A DNA stretch of 64,000 bases from the NCBI RefSeq assembly GCF_910591885.1, contig NC_063270.1, forward strand, positions 2,604,001 through 2,668,000, read 5' to 3'. Of this stretch, positions 51,201 through 64,000 are shown in pieces. The notes below the pieces were generated by a model. That model ran no database searches. It was not told where the DNA came from and saw only the letters and a list, made by a program, of their open reading frames with translations. Source of the stretch: Bombus terrestris. Its lineage: Eukaryota; Arthropoda; Insecta; Hymenoptera; Apidae. How positions within the stretch are numbered: the first letter of the stretch is position 1; each line of letters begins with the position of its first letter. The position numbers and the translations under genes were made by a program.

Positions 51201-53758
51201 CAACAATTAATTATCGTTATCAGTCGCGTCGACAAACAAAATTTTTAACGGTAAAAGACGGAGGTTCTAGGAAGGTTCTAGGAAGAAGCAGTGGTATTGG
51301 GAAAACGGGAATGAAAGTTTTCTCGGCGAGATCGAGGCGGGCGCAGGTGCAGCAGTCGAAGTCGTGGCGGCGTCACCGCGTAAGAATCGTCGAACAAAAG
51401 GAAAGTTTCGTATGCCTGGCACGTATCTATTGTCTCACCGGCATGTCATCCGTCTCTGCGACGGACGTAGACGAATGAATCAAAAGGAAACACGGAGTTC
51501 GAATTATCGAGTCGGCTCGAGTTAGGAAGATCCAGAAACAGTAGTATAAAACTCGATGGTTAAAAAGCTACAGCAAAGGTACGAACGAACAGTTCGTTTA
51601 ATAGTCACTCGGACAAAGACGGCACTCTCTGACGACTTTTCTTGCATCGTCGATTTCGTAAATTTGCATTTCGAGAAACGATTTTAAGTGGAATGGGGTA
51701 ATTAAAAGGTTTCTGAGTGATTAGAAAAAACGAATGTCGAGGATTATTTTTAAATACGATTAACCGAAGAATCGACAAATTTTCTTTAATAGTATTTTCT
51801 GATGAATAGTTTGTGAAAACCTGTAATTTCTTTGAAACATGCGCCTGATAGGAATAAAATGGAAAATTAGTTTATATCAGGCCATCAAACCCTATTCTCG
51901 GCAATCAAATGAAACTTAATAATCGGGACAAAGTTCAGCGCGTTCGACCGAGCCATCCAGGTCCGTAGTCGCGGCACGTTTTCTTCTCGTAAGAATATTC
52001 GGTAGCCAGACTTTTGTCAGCGAGCGAAAGAAGAAATAGACGAATGAATCTAGGAATACGTCGTCGGTCGGGAAAGCGGTTCGTGCTAGGCCGGCAATCG
52101 GCTTTTTATCACGGCCTCGAGTGCAGTACATTCACGGAGCTCCTGCTCCGTTGGTCATGCTGGCTCCGTAAGGCACCATAAAATTACCATATAAGGTCCT
52201 GCTTTCCATTTGCGGACGAACAGTCAAGGATCACGCGCCGGCCTTTTCTTTCTATTTCGCCATTTCCTGTCGTGCTTTTCTATTTCCTTTTTACGAATGC
52301 TTCGTCGACGCGGACCTTCTCATTTGCTTTTTCCAGCATCCAGAGCGGTTCATGACACTTTGTTCCGAGGAAAAGTTAAGTTTTAACAGGTAAAACTTGT
52401 CTCGATGTGTTACCAGATTTTTCAACAGTCAGACGCGAATAGGTAGAAATCTTTATGAACGTATTCCGGCGGGAGACATTTTTTCCCGCTTTGCATAGAA
52501 TTTATTTAAGCTTCGCGTAAAGGTGGCTACCTTTTATTCTTCCATAGATTTTGATTTGTGATAACCTTTCATTGAGAAATATCGTCCTATACCTTGGGTG
52601 GGGCTTTTTTATTTCTTGCTTTTCAAGGAATGGATGCTCACATCGTAATTATCATACAGCAAAGTTGCAGAATTTTTAAAATATGTTAATCGTGCATTAA
52701 CAGAAGAATTATTATTCTAAAAAGTGTATAGATTAATCTTTCTTGTTAGAAAACGGAACAACTCAATATGCGCCGCGGTATATAATAAGTTCACGGAAAG
52801 AATATTGTGATTGGCCAACTGGAAACGATACGACGTATGCAGAGAAAACTTCCGTGACAGGACTTTGAGACTGTCTTTTCTCTGTCTTGGTTCGCTGTCC
52901 TCCTTGATATATCCAATTTCATTCTGGATCTCAGAGAATAGCTTAGGATTTTGCTTTTCTCCGGCACGGTATGCGTTTCTCTTTGGCTTAGGTTATATTC
53001 TATGCGCTTTGCATTTCACCCCTCTTTTTCTTTTTATTCACACAGCACCATTCGTGTCGCTACCCATGTTTAAACTTATTTTAAGTATTCCTCGGTGAAC
53101 GCGGATTTCTCCGTGCGAATACTACCATGTACCCTCTTCTTTAATTTTGTTGTTTTTGTCGCTGTATACATGCTATTGCTCGAATATATACGACGTATGG
53201 ACATAAGGGTATGTAGATAATAATATATATGCGTTATCAAGGAGAAGAAAAAAGTGAAAGAGATGCACTGAAAAATATTACGAATGAGAACTTCCATAAA
53301 GTGTCGATGATTTCACCAAATTGGCTGCATTTAACGATGGCCACGAAGCAGTACGTAGAAACATCCGATTGTGTTCTTACTGTTCTACGGAGTTTCTGAA
53401 ATAGATCATGAAGGATACAGGATATAGAATACAGGACGACGTCATGAATTGTAAAACAAACGTTCGTTTAATTGTTAAGCTTCCGTAAATGTATCGGGCA
53501 ATGACTTGTAAGAACCTGTAATGTAACTTGTTACATAAAAATGTAACGAACATAATAATATTCATTTCTATACGACACGAGGAAAGGGAGTGAGGTGAAA
53601 TTCTCGACGGAGATGAACAGTGGTTTGTTTGAATCAGCTTTCTTACAATTAGAGCTCACGAATTGCGATTTAGGGGATCTAAAAGGAACAGCGACATATC
53701 TAAATACGCTAAATAAGTGATAAGAGATAGAATACCTGAATAATTATCAATTATTAAT

Positions 53759-53790
53759 GAAAATTATAAATGAAAATTATAAATGAAAAT
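53759..53790 (+). repeat. Short tandem repeat, 13-base unit
   Basis: About two and a half copies of tgaaaattataaa in AT-rich DNA. Likely slippage product. Confidence 0.7.
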
Positions 53791-56462
53791 TCTATAATAC
53801 CAATTTTACAGTTGTGAAGGACTAATGTAAGAATTAATTTTTATGAATTGATACCTTTCTGCATAGTGCAATCTAAATAATTTTGAGTGGTTTATTACAG
53901 AATTGATATACGAGGTCGTTGATAATGATGTACATTATTTAGATTAATGTTATACCTATAACGCAGATTATATCGATCCATGTTACCATGTGCTAAATTA
54001 ATCTTGTATGACTAGTGATGTTTACGAGTGTTAAATCTGCAACTAATACTAAGTTTAACTGGTTAGATGCGCTTTAATTAGAGATGTCTGTTAATCAAGG
54101 ATCTGTAGTCTAAAACTTCCATTTATATGTCGGCCGAGGTACGCAGAACATTCTCTCTAATAAAAATAACAGTCTCACTGATCAATAATATATAAAAATT
54201 TCATAGAAAATTCATATTCACTAATTAGCTTATATTTTGATCTTTTCTACCATACACGGTTACAAACTTTTAAATACAATTTTAGCTATTTTAATAACAT
54301 AAGATAATAAAAATGAAACACTAAGTAATTTGCTATGTATGATGATTCGATGCATATACAATTGAAAGATTTCGTCGTCCTTAAAATACATTATCATTCA
54401 TACAGGAAGCCTTTCCCGCACGAATCTACTCCATGACTCGTGTCAGATCATCAATCTTTAATCTAATTAAAACAGCTCTCCCCTTTTTCCTTGAACGTTA
54501 ATTAGATTTTAATTTAATGAATCTTCAACGTGCGCGCATCTTTGTCAATTTCCCTTTATTACTTGTGATGGGTACGTCATAAGCATCCTTTTTCTCTTCC
54601 ATGGCTCCGCGAATATAGCAAATATTTAGGAAGATACTACGGATATTGTTTCCCTATTTCGTTTTTTGAACGACGCTGAATCGCTTTGTTTGTTCTATGC
54701 AGTTTATATCGTGTGCTTTGTTCGCGAAACGCGAGTTATTTGACGGTGAGACGGAGAGATTTTGTTTATTTAAAATTATGTTAAATATTATAAAAGCTTA
54801 GTAAACAAGATGGGGGAAATACGGTTGGTCATATAGAATATACATAGTACTTTTTATGCAACGAATTAGTTCCTTTTTCGCAAAAACAAACTCGCTTTTT
54901 CCTGGATCGGATTCAGGAACAGCCTCACAATCAGGTACGAACGTCGCGGGAAGATAGATCAATCACTTAGCATAATTTCACAAGAACGTTCATTACTACC
55001 AACGAATAATTTTCCTTGCTGCCTTCTCCACATAAATCTCACCAAGTGTCATTGCCAATTCTTTCCTAAACGTTTCACCATCTTTGCACCCCGATCAATG
55101 GTATTCCCTACTTTCTCTTCCCTCGACCTCTAAATCTCCGCAGCCATTTTTGTATCACAAAATTCATGAGAAAAGAAACAAAGTTGTCATCTGGTATTTT
55201 TACAAGGCCCTTGGAGCACCGCGAGAATGGTAAAATTTACGTAAATCGTGCGAAAGAGGCGAGTTGAACGACCATTCAGCGCGGTTTCCGCAATTTTTCA
55301 TCCTGGAAACTCTCAGACCGTTTCTTTTGCCCCTTCTCCCTCCTTGGTCTTTTCCGTCTTCCTCTTCCCTTAGCTCCGTATGAATTTGACTGTGTCATTA
55401 CGTAGCTCTATCCCGCTGTCTGCCGTCATCTTCCTCCCTCAACTCCCTCGCATCTCTTCTTCATTCCTCCTTCGAGCAAGCTGTTCCTTTTCTGACAATC
55501 TCTAATCCGTGCAAGATGTTGCTATTCTCCAACTGCTCGTCTCCCCTCTGATGCGATTTAAAGCGTGGAAAAGCTAACCTTCGTTCGCCGAAATGAGAGG
55601 GAAGTAATTACTAACCTCTGAAATAATTATCCTGTCGCATCCGTTCCGCGGATGTGTTAGTCCCCGTAGTTGTGACCTGTTTTACTCATCATTGTTATCA
55701 TCTTTGGCTTTTACCTTTCTACTTTTTTTCTTGATGATACTGAACAAAGGGGTGAGTCATCCAGTAAGATATAAAAGGTTGATCGCAGATTATCACAGGA
55801 CAATACGGTGGAGATGTATTATAATAGGTTAATGTTGGGTTAAAGGATTGTAGTGGTTGTTGTTCCGCTCCAGTTTGATACGTTCTTTCATTTGGCTTGT
55901 TTTCTTATCTGCGAAGGTGATGATAGATGAGATCGGTTTTCCAACTTATTTAATTAATGCGAATAGTCAGCCGGATTTAGCAACTACCTCTATTTAATTT
56001 AATAGAAGAATAAAAATTCACTTTTGTAGTAAACATTATCTTTTAATAGATAGTAATCGTTTATTACATATCAGCCTTCGTCAAGCCTTCGTTATAAAAA
56101 TCTCGACTTTATTTCCATTGTTAACAATCGAGATATTAAATTAGAAGTTAACTTAGTAAACATTGATTTATTAAGGCAATTATTCTCAAAATGATTGGTT
56201 ACCGTAGATGATATTGTAATCAATATTTACAGAATATAATTTCTCGGATATCAATATCATAATGCTCATAAATTCATAGAGTAAATAGATCAGGCAATCA
56301 AACAAATTAATTGGATGTACAATATATTACTTTCGCATAAATTTTCATTTTGACCAGAAAATAATTTTTACTCTCATAACTTTCACTATATTCAATTGCA
56401 TAAAATAATCGATAAGATTGTTCCATTTACCTACAGATATTGGATAGTTTTAAGGAGCGTTC

Positions 56463-56605
56463 AAACGATCAACATTATTGCCAATATTAGTGTCAATATT
56501 TAAGATTTTCAATATTATCGTACGTAAAAATACCCTTTAAATGATCAATAATATTGTCAATACAGTGTTAAGAATGTTAAATATTGACAATAATATTGAT
56601 CGTTT
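56463..56605. repeat. Direct and inverted copies of a 25-bp unit, possible MITE remnant
   Basis: The unit aaacgatcaacattattgcc (56463 onward) recurs directly at 56539-56563 as aaatgatcaataatattgtc, and inverted at 56579-56605, where the minus strand reads aaacgatcaatattattgtc. The outer pair are inverted copies over about 26 bp with a few mismatches, enclosing about 90 bases. This could be the end structure of a small foldback element. No target duplication is evident. Confidence 0.55.
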
Positions 56606-59600
56606 CAATATTCCTTTATGAATAATACGGGCAAAACTACGTGAGATGAAATTTTCGATTAATTGACTTTAATACAGATTTTTAAAAGATTATAATACAT
56701 TTTAATCTAAACAGTGCAATAGCCAGAAGCGATAAATTTAAGTTAAAACAATCCAATACTTCATTAGATTAATTACAATGCCAGTCGATCATATGTAAAT
56801 ATCTCCAAAAAATGTTCACCAAAGTGAAAAGATAACGTTATAATAACGACAGAATATTTACAACAACAATAGGTTATTAAAACCAACGATACGTGACAAT
56901 AACGTTATGGTTGAAAGTTGCACTACACTGTCATTGCAAAGCTGAACAACAATTCTTTTGTTGTTATTCTAATTTTCAGCGTATTGATTAGCATACTGCT
57001 ATATTTTTTACGTGGATTTTAATAAAACGTCGCAGTCGCTGCCATTGGAAGTAAATTATTCATTTTTTCATGTTTTTGCGTGCTGTAACTAAATCGATCA
57101 TCAGCGCACCATTATCAGCCGGAAATAGTAACGCGATTATTGGGAAATAACTACAGGACTTGATTTTCATGCGAATACGTAATGAAGTTAAAAAGGAGAA
57201 AAGATAAAATAATTTTTTGCCGCGAATGCTCTCAGAGTGAAAATCGAATTTGTTGAGAGAATAACATCAGCAATTTCCATGTTGATTAAATTTCAGTATT
57301 ATATCTTTGCATTTGAATCATTTTTTAAACAAGGGCAATGGCATAAAAGTCGAATCGCGATTGGAATTATTTTCGCACGATTACTTTTTCCTTACAATTT
57401 TCTACCTTTTCAAAGATATAGTAAGTTGCATCTGTGATATGCTGGATGAAAGGATATACGAAAAGACATACAGTCGTCAACGGGTTGTATTTCGTATTCG
57501 AGCGTCGTCTGTTCGAAGCGACACGTGTGTCTATCAGTGACGTATGTACGTGTTTAAAAACGGTCAAGTGACTGTTCGAGCGTAACTCTTTATGTTTATT
57601 TGCTGAAATATTTGCACGAAAATGTACATAAACGTGTAAATTTAATGTGCTTTGACAGAAAAAAATTTGGGGACCTAAGTGATTCAAATACTATGGTACC
57701 TTCACGATGATCCCATCAACCAACAAAAGAGCTCTTAAATCTAGAACTATATCGACAAATTACCATCGACCATAGACTATAAGATTACAGACTTAACATT
57801 TTCAAATATGAAGATACGTCGATAGTGGAACGAGTTGAAATAAAGAAGCCGCGTATGGCCAAAAATTCCGTATTCGACGAAAGTCCTAGAATAAAGTCAT
57901 AAGGGTGTTGGGACACGAATATAACTGTTTATATGCATATACCTCTGCCAAGCTTTCTCGTTACGTAAACATACTGCGTACCAGCGCGGCCCTTTGGATA
58001 AAAAGAACCCCGAAAGAGGGATCGAAACGGCTGCTTAGGATGAAGCACTTCTCTCAGAAAAGAAGAGAAAAATATCATCTTCTTGCGAAAAAAAACTTAG
58101 GGGACACTGTTTCTGTTCCGATCGTCTTGTGATCAATCTTTTGTAACTTGGTGAAAAAATTCCTCAGATTTGGTTAACCAGAAATGTTAAATTTAAACTA
58201 TAAAGCATCAACATCGCAAGTTATATACTTAGGTTCATGTTTGCTGATATGAATAAATAAAATTGCAAAATAAAAGAAAATTATTTCATCCAATTTTGAG
58301 GTTATTCCATGTTAAACAATAAAAATGGTCATTCTGGCATTTAAAAAGAAAGCGTTTATCGAATATCAACAATGTTTCTATCAAACTTCGTAGCTGAAAC
58401 TTAATCGATATAAACATACTAATAACCTTTACAGATCACCACAATTTACTCAACAGCTTGTCTATCATAAATAGATCATAACGACGTTAAAAATTTTCAG
58501 TCCACCGAACACGTTTGTAAGCGTGTAGAAATTTCAGTAAAATTTTCCTATCAGAAAATCCCGCATAATCAAAACTTTTCGTTATGTTAAACTTATGCGA
58601 AACATTATTTTTTTAGTATTTGCATCAAAACCTATCTCCGCGTCTTAAATCTGCGGATAAGAAATTCCGCGATACTAACAAAGTAGCAAACAATGCGATA
58701 TAAATATTTATGTCCCTTTTTCCGCATGACATACGTTCACTCCTTTTGCGACATCAGTCCATGCCCGAACAGTTCATGTCCCTGGTGAAATAACCTAATG
58801 AAACTTTTTAATGTACCTACACGAACATGCTGCGTGTGTGCGTTTTCATCTACGTGATTCATATATTGAGTTCGCGAGAGGTGAGCAAAGAAGAGAGTAG
58901 CGCGAAGGTGTTCTCGAACTCTTCCATTGAACTTTTTCATTTCACGTCTATATCGGTGTTTGATTTTGTACCTTTGTCGAGGGGGCGTAAAGTCGAGCGG
59001 TCAGCGCAACGGAAGCGCACTTTATAAGTTACATCAATTCTGCTGAATTAATTAAAAATGACAGGGATGGCACGAACTGCGACGAAACGCGACATCTTCG
59101 TTCATACTTTATGTTCCGTAATTCCTTACTGTGCTTCGTCAGCTTAAACGTGTTTTCGAATCTGTTCCTGGTCGAAATTTGAAGGTCATAATAAAAGTAA
59201 AAAGTTACTCTTTTGTTTGGTAAATTTTCTTAACACGATAAAATACTCGATGCTCTCAAAATTTTGAAATGTTTCAACTCTTTAAATGTCACCTATGCAG
59301 ATGCTTAAACTTCCAAGTACTTATCCATGAAAAGCTCCTAACACTCAAATATTTAAATATAACTCTAAAATTTCGAACATTGGAACGTTGGCGCGTTTAA
59401 AATGTGAAAATGTTCGCATATCCAGACATTCGAGCGCTCCAAAGTTTCGAACATCCTATTAGTCAGAAACAGCCCTTCCGCTTCTTCGGGCAACTTCTTT
59501 CTGCAGATATAATTTTGAATCACAGCGCGCGTTCAAGTCATTCGACGCATTTGTCCACATCCGTTTTTATCGGCGTTGGTATCAGGTCATCGAGAAATTT

Positions 59601-62600
59601 GTAGCTCGATATTGACGTGCATCGCGCCACGGTTCTAAGTATCTTATTTTTGAGCCGATACAGGATTAATCTTTTTGGAGTTTTCGCTAGACAGACACTT
59701 CGATACCAGAATAGATTAATCGACTGGTGATACGGAAATTATGCGATGAGTTTAAATCATTTACCAACGCATCCCTGACTTGATACGGGCTTGAATTATT
59801 GCGCACGAGCCGTCTGACACGTGTGCGTGCAGTTATCTTCACAGAGATGTGAAAACGCATACGCACGTTTAACGTTAACGGTGTCGTAGTGCTTGGAACC
59901 GCGATCGGATACCAATGGTATCACCTTAATTGAATAGGCTTGTTTGACTCGATTATGCACATCGTGTACGTGTGGGTGGATCTATGCAAGGTAATTGTTG
60001 TGAATGGCTTTGGAAAATTGATTTATTAATGTATCAATTGAATAACGTTGGCTACTGTTTGAGGTTGCTTGTATATGGTTTCCTTTTTATTTTCTTTTTC
60101 TAAATGGAACATTCAGTTTGTTTATCTTGAATACGTAGAATACGTTTATCTTGAAAATCGCAGTTATTTGGCGACAATTTTAATAATTTAAAATACAGAT
60201 TTTTGTATACATACATTAAAATAGAATTTTGATATAAAAAGAAAAATGCCAGAATGTAAAAAGTGAAATGGTAGATGTGCGAATCATATACAACGAAGAA
60301 TACATTAAACGACCGAAGTTAAAACATTAGGTATATCGCCATTAAATTAGTGTAAATTGGAACATTGCAGAGAATCGTTGCCTGAAATAGTAATAACATA
60401 GATTGTCGATATCTTTATTTTCATTGCGATACGCTTCTACCTAGCATATCGACCTTATTATAAAAGCGTTCATACGAAAAAGTTTTATCAAGTATTCATA
60501 TACATCAAGTATTTAATGCACAAAAAATTTAATTTTACAATTAAGAGTTGTTTGAGTAAAAGTCACACGCCGCTGTGTACGTTGTGTCGGCTTGCCATAT
60601 AGCCAGGTTCGGTTCATGGTGAAAAATATTACAAGACCTTGATCTTGAAGTTTGAAATTCGATCGCCAAAAATCAGCCATTGCAAATAAATGTTCTCCTA
60701 GAGAAAATAAATATTGAAATTCGTTGTAACTAGGCGTTCGCGCTCGAGATACCAGAGCATCATTTGAAAACAAAATCGAGCGTTATCGTTTCACCGATTC
60801 GTTGGAATCTGACTTATTCGAGGGCTACGAGGACAACGAACGAGAGAGAGGAGAGTATGTAGCAAGAGAGGGAGGGAAAGAGAGAGGGTGACAGAGAGTA
60901 GGAGAGAGAAACGAGCAACGGACGATTTGTCGTTTGGATCGTCCGGCCGGATACGATTCGAAATGCAATGCGGCCGGCATCAGCACGAGAGGGTATCATT
61001 CGCAATTTCCGAAATATATTACACGGCTCCGTCCCCGCGGATGATCGGCCCGATTTGCCCCGCTCTTCATCCGTTCCGAATGCCTGCCACCCTCTGGTGG
61101 AATCGTTTCTCACTCGTGGCATTTTCTCAATTCCGACCCCCGTCATTAAGACGATGAAAATCGTAATGGGTAAAATCTGCGTACAGGGGGAACCGTAATC
61201 GGTTTAATGGAAATTTTTTGCTACCCACGCTAATGAGACGGACTAAAACAAAAGCTGTGACAGGATCGATGTAGTTTCTATGTCAGACTGCACGGTTTAC
61301 TTCCTTTTTTTAGTTGCAAAACGAAGTTAATCTCATTGGTACCCCAATCTAATTGCGAGCATTATTCGATAATTAAGATCCCTAGTTTAATCCCAGGTAA
61401 CCTTTAACCTACAACCTGTAGTGTTGTAAATCTCGATCACTTTTGTATGTTTTATACAGTAATTTCGAGTTTGTATTTTGTACTTAGAAAACGGACGATA
61501 TGGTATGCAAATCAATCACAGAGAAAAATTCGAGAGATAGAGCGACAAGATATAAATATAATTCGTTAGATCTACTGCCTTGGTTTACCAATTGGGTCTG
61601 GATACAGAATAGCATGTTTACGTCAAATTGCGAGTGTTCGTTTGATCAGCTATAGCCTACTGACAGATAGAAATGTTCTAAAATATATGTATTTACTTAA
61701 ATTCTATAATATAGGTGTTCTATATCAAGTAATAATAACACACAAGTACACTTTAACAAAAAGAAAACGATTATAAAAACTTAGTGTATAAGAAATTCTA
61801 AAAATTAAATAACAAAATTCTAAGAAACTTCTAAGAATTACGCAGAGTAACTGTAATATTCGCGGCTGTTCGAGGCGACTCGATCTAGAAATATTATTCG
61901 CAATATTCGATACGTGGGACGAAGCAAAACATGATCGAGATTTATTCTTGTTATTTATTAATATCAAGCGCGCAAGCCCGTTGATGTTTTCATTATAAAC
62001 AAGTCACGGATCGATGTGAATTACGAGGCTAGGAGAAACACTGTCAAATTGTTTGCGTTCGGTACGAGATTTATTTCAATGCCGGTGGATGGAGCGAAAA
62101 TTGAATTAATTAGATGCGCGCCATAACAAGGAAATTTGATACGGATCAGAATGGGGAACCATAGAAATCGAAACGTAGGTGATATCGTACATAAATTCTC
62201 CAATAAAAACAGTCGCAAATAAAATTTATCGATGACCACTTGTACATTTGGCGTTTATTTAAATTATTAAAGTGATTATTAATCGTTATTTTAAGTGGTT
62301 CATATTTTTACGACACAGATGCGCGTGCTTTTATTTGTTAATTGTAATTTTCTGTATATGGGCTTATCTTCAAAATTCCATTCCCGAATTTATAAAATAG
62401 ACTTGGGAAATTCTATCAAATTTCTTCACTCGTTCAACGAAATCCTATCACCCTAAAAAGGTAACAATGACCACCAAAATGGTATGCGATACATTGGAAA
62501 ATATTGCGAGTTACATAAACCACTATCCTCTCGAATGTTCAGCTGCAAGGATAACTAGGAAAGTGTGTTAATAGCAGCGAGATGCTATCAGCGAATAGGG

Positions 62601-64000
62601 CAATCTGAAAGCGAGACAAAAAATTGTAACACGCGAGTTGAAAACGGGGAACATGTTTAACGGTAATCCAATCGATTGGTGCGATAACCGATGTACATCG
62701 TAGCAGAGTCACGGATTTATCAGTGGTGAGCGGCGAAGGATCGGGGACACAGTTTAATTCTCGAAGCGTTTTAAGGCCGAAAATCCAATCGGCGCGTACA
62801 ATGGCCACCGTCGACAGATGTCTATCTCTCAATTTCCTGGATGAAAGTTTGCGCGCGTATGTATGTAAGCGTCCGCATAAACTATCGCTGATTCAACGCG
62901 TTCGACTCGCGATTGACGCGTCGAGCTGTTACGCTTCGATGTCGCCGTGACAGCGAGTTCTGATGAACAAACGGTCTCTATGCCGGAAGAATGCTGAAAT
63001 CGTTCCGTTGATGGTAAAAAGATTTTTATTATACTCGTTTTGGAAACATATGCATACGATATTGCAAGACGTGCTTCGAGATAGATTCAGATTTTGAAAA
63101 ATTTAGGTACCTTCATTTTGTTCATAAATGATTTACAAATTTGATTATTGGTAAGAGATATAAAAGATAAGGGCGAGTAACTATAAAGAAATTAACTCTA
63201 AATACATTATATCATAGAATGAAAAGGTACCTCTCTCCCTCGCAAATTAACATTTCCAATATTGTTAAATGTCAGGAACATATAATAATAACATATTTAA
63301 TACAATTATTCAACCAGATGTCGATTTTTGTTGCGAAACACGTGAATCACCAATGGAATTTTTATCGCAAACATCTTCTACTTACGTTAATCATAATAAA
63401 AATAACAGAGACGCCGTCAGAGTGGGTCTCAGGCAGCGTATCATGGAGTGTATTAGTATGCGCAGTAAGCAGAGATACTGAGCCTCGAAAAATGGGACAT
63501 TAATCTGTTACATTACCTGCGACAGTGAGAAAGTATGCCTTTAAGTAGCCTCGAGCTCCTGGAAAACGGTGCTATTTATTACATAGTTGATGTTCCTCAC
63601 CTGAAAAATACAATAATCTAGTGACACGATGGAGGTAGAGAGCATTGCTGTGCGATTTTTCCTGACCTATACTACTTTCATATTGGTTGACTTCTGGACA
63701 AATTCGGGAATTTTTACGTCTGAGTTTTAGATTTAAAATAATACGATATTGCGCGCGCGCACATGCACACACACACAAATGAACAAGTACAAACTACGAC
63801 TATAAATGACTTCTAGGTAAAATTATTCGTGGTGTCTTACTAAAAAATGAAAATCGCTGAAATGAAGAAAAATTAATAAAAGATATAAAACTATTAGAAG
63901 TACAATTAGATCCAAATTTTCCTTAGGCAGGAAAATCTCTCGTGCCATCAAAATCCTCATACCTCGCACCATTCTCGCCCAATATTTGCTATTTCTAACA
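56606..64000. other. Distal part of the downstream giant intron
   Basis: No exon of the DIP gene and no other recognisable gene. CpG-rich islands lie at about 60780-61200 and 62650-62960. A degenerate region at 59230-59460 repeats words such as ttcgaacat and aaatgttc. A mixed GC/CA alternating simple repeat lies at 63751-63777. The rest is AT-rich. Confidence 0.45.
63751..63777 (+). repeat. (GC)n-(CA)n microsatellite
   Basis: gcgcgcgcgc followed by acatgcacacacacaca. Alternating purine-pyrimidine simple repeat. Confidence 0.8.

Larger units (their letters stand above)
41543..56462. other. Middle of the downstream giant intron
   Basis: No Ig3 exon, RNA gene or recognisable protein found. CpG-rich islands lie at about 42280-42720, 44480-44990, 46360-46600, 47340-47680, 48540-48920, 51170-51480, 51900-52500 and 55200-55700. 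The island at 51240-51380 is purine-rich and ends in a donor-like gtaagaat at 51380. Short AT and trinucleotide simple repeats occur near 43895 and 51045-51085. Open frames are below 155 codons and lack motifs. Confidence 0.45.

Noticed and set aside
122..62830. Matching words aatggcgaccgtcgac (near 121) and aatggccaccgtcgac (near 62800)
   Set aside because: The match is only about 16 bases and does not extend on either side, so it fits chance between CpG-rich patches.
31046..64000. Search for the DIP Ig3 exon (PPM..P linker, Cys, then YW)
   Set aside because: Every tattgg or tactgg site I checked lacked the surrounding Ig3 pattern and suitable splice sites. I conclude the exon is beyond the window, though a diverged exon could be missed by eye.
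1..64000. tRNA, rRNA, CRISPR or bacterial operon features
   Set aside because: I saw no tRNA B-box with matching arms, no rRNA-like block, no regularly spaced repeats and no closely packed open frames. The window is eukaryotic intronic DNA.

Overview
The window looks like eukaryotic, insect-type DNA, most probably from a bee or a close hymenopteran relative. It is AT-rich, with many short CpG-rich islands, microsatellites, DNA-transposon remnants and GT-AG introns. No long open frame encodes a recognisable complete protein. Lineage is inferred from composition and from the insect-style gene family, and no species is claimed.

The one gene I can support is on the plus strand: an immunoglobulin-superfamily neuronal cell-surface protein of the Dpr-interacting-protein (DIP)/lachesin type. 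Three consecutive internal exons are visible: 11082-11289 (second half of Ig1), 29064-29222 (first half of Ig2) and 30917-31045 (second half of Ig2). Their reading frames join across the splice sites (phase 1 at each of the three donors). The joined sequence resembles the DIP-epsilon/zeta/eta/theta group. The signal peptide, first half of Ig1, Ig3 and membrane-anchor exons were not found and presumably lie outside the window. The window is therefore mostly intron: more than 11 kb upstream of the first exon seen, 17.8 kb and 1.7 kb between exons, and more than 32.9 kb downstream.

The introns carry recognisable debris. A decayed Tc1/Tc3-like transposon (about 12199-13630) has long diverged terminal inverted repeats and a broken transposase on the minus strand. 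A 679-bp pogo/Tigger-like non-autonomous element (28247-28925) is flanked by TA and lies about 140 bp upstream of the second exon. A 474-bp TA-flanked element (41069-41542) has inverted repeats of about 120 bp and keeps only the C-terminal tail of a transposase. A small family of related 25-bp direct and inverted repeats lies at 56463-56605.

Two minus-strand stretches (27605-28190 and 17708-18061) read like decayed coding sequence of unknown origin, possibly retrocopies. A 36-bp motif recurs at 3708 and 6342 without an obvious transposon around it. The remaining sequence is AT-rich intron alternating with CpG-rich islands, some ending in good splice-donor consensus. These islands could be regulatory elements or untranslated first exons, but the sequence alone does not decide. 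I saw no rRNA, tRNA, CRISPR or bacterial-type features, and no convincing new multigene system.
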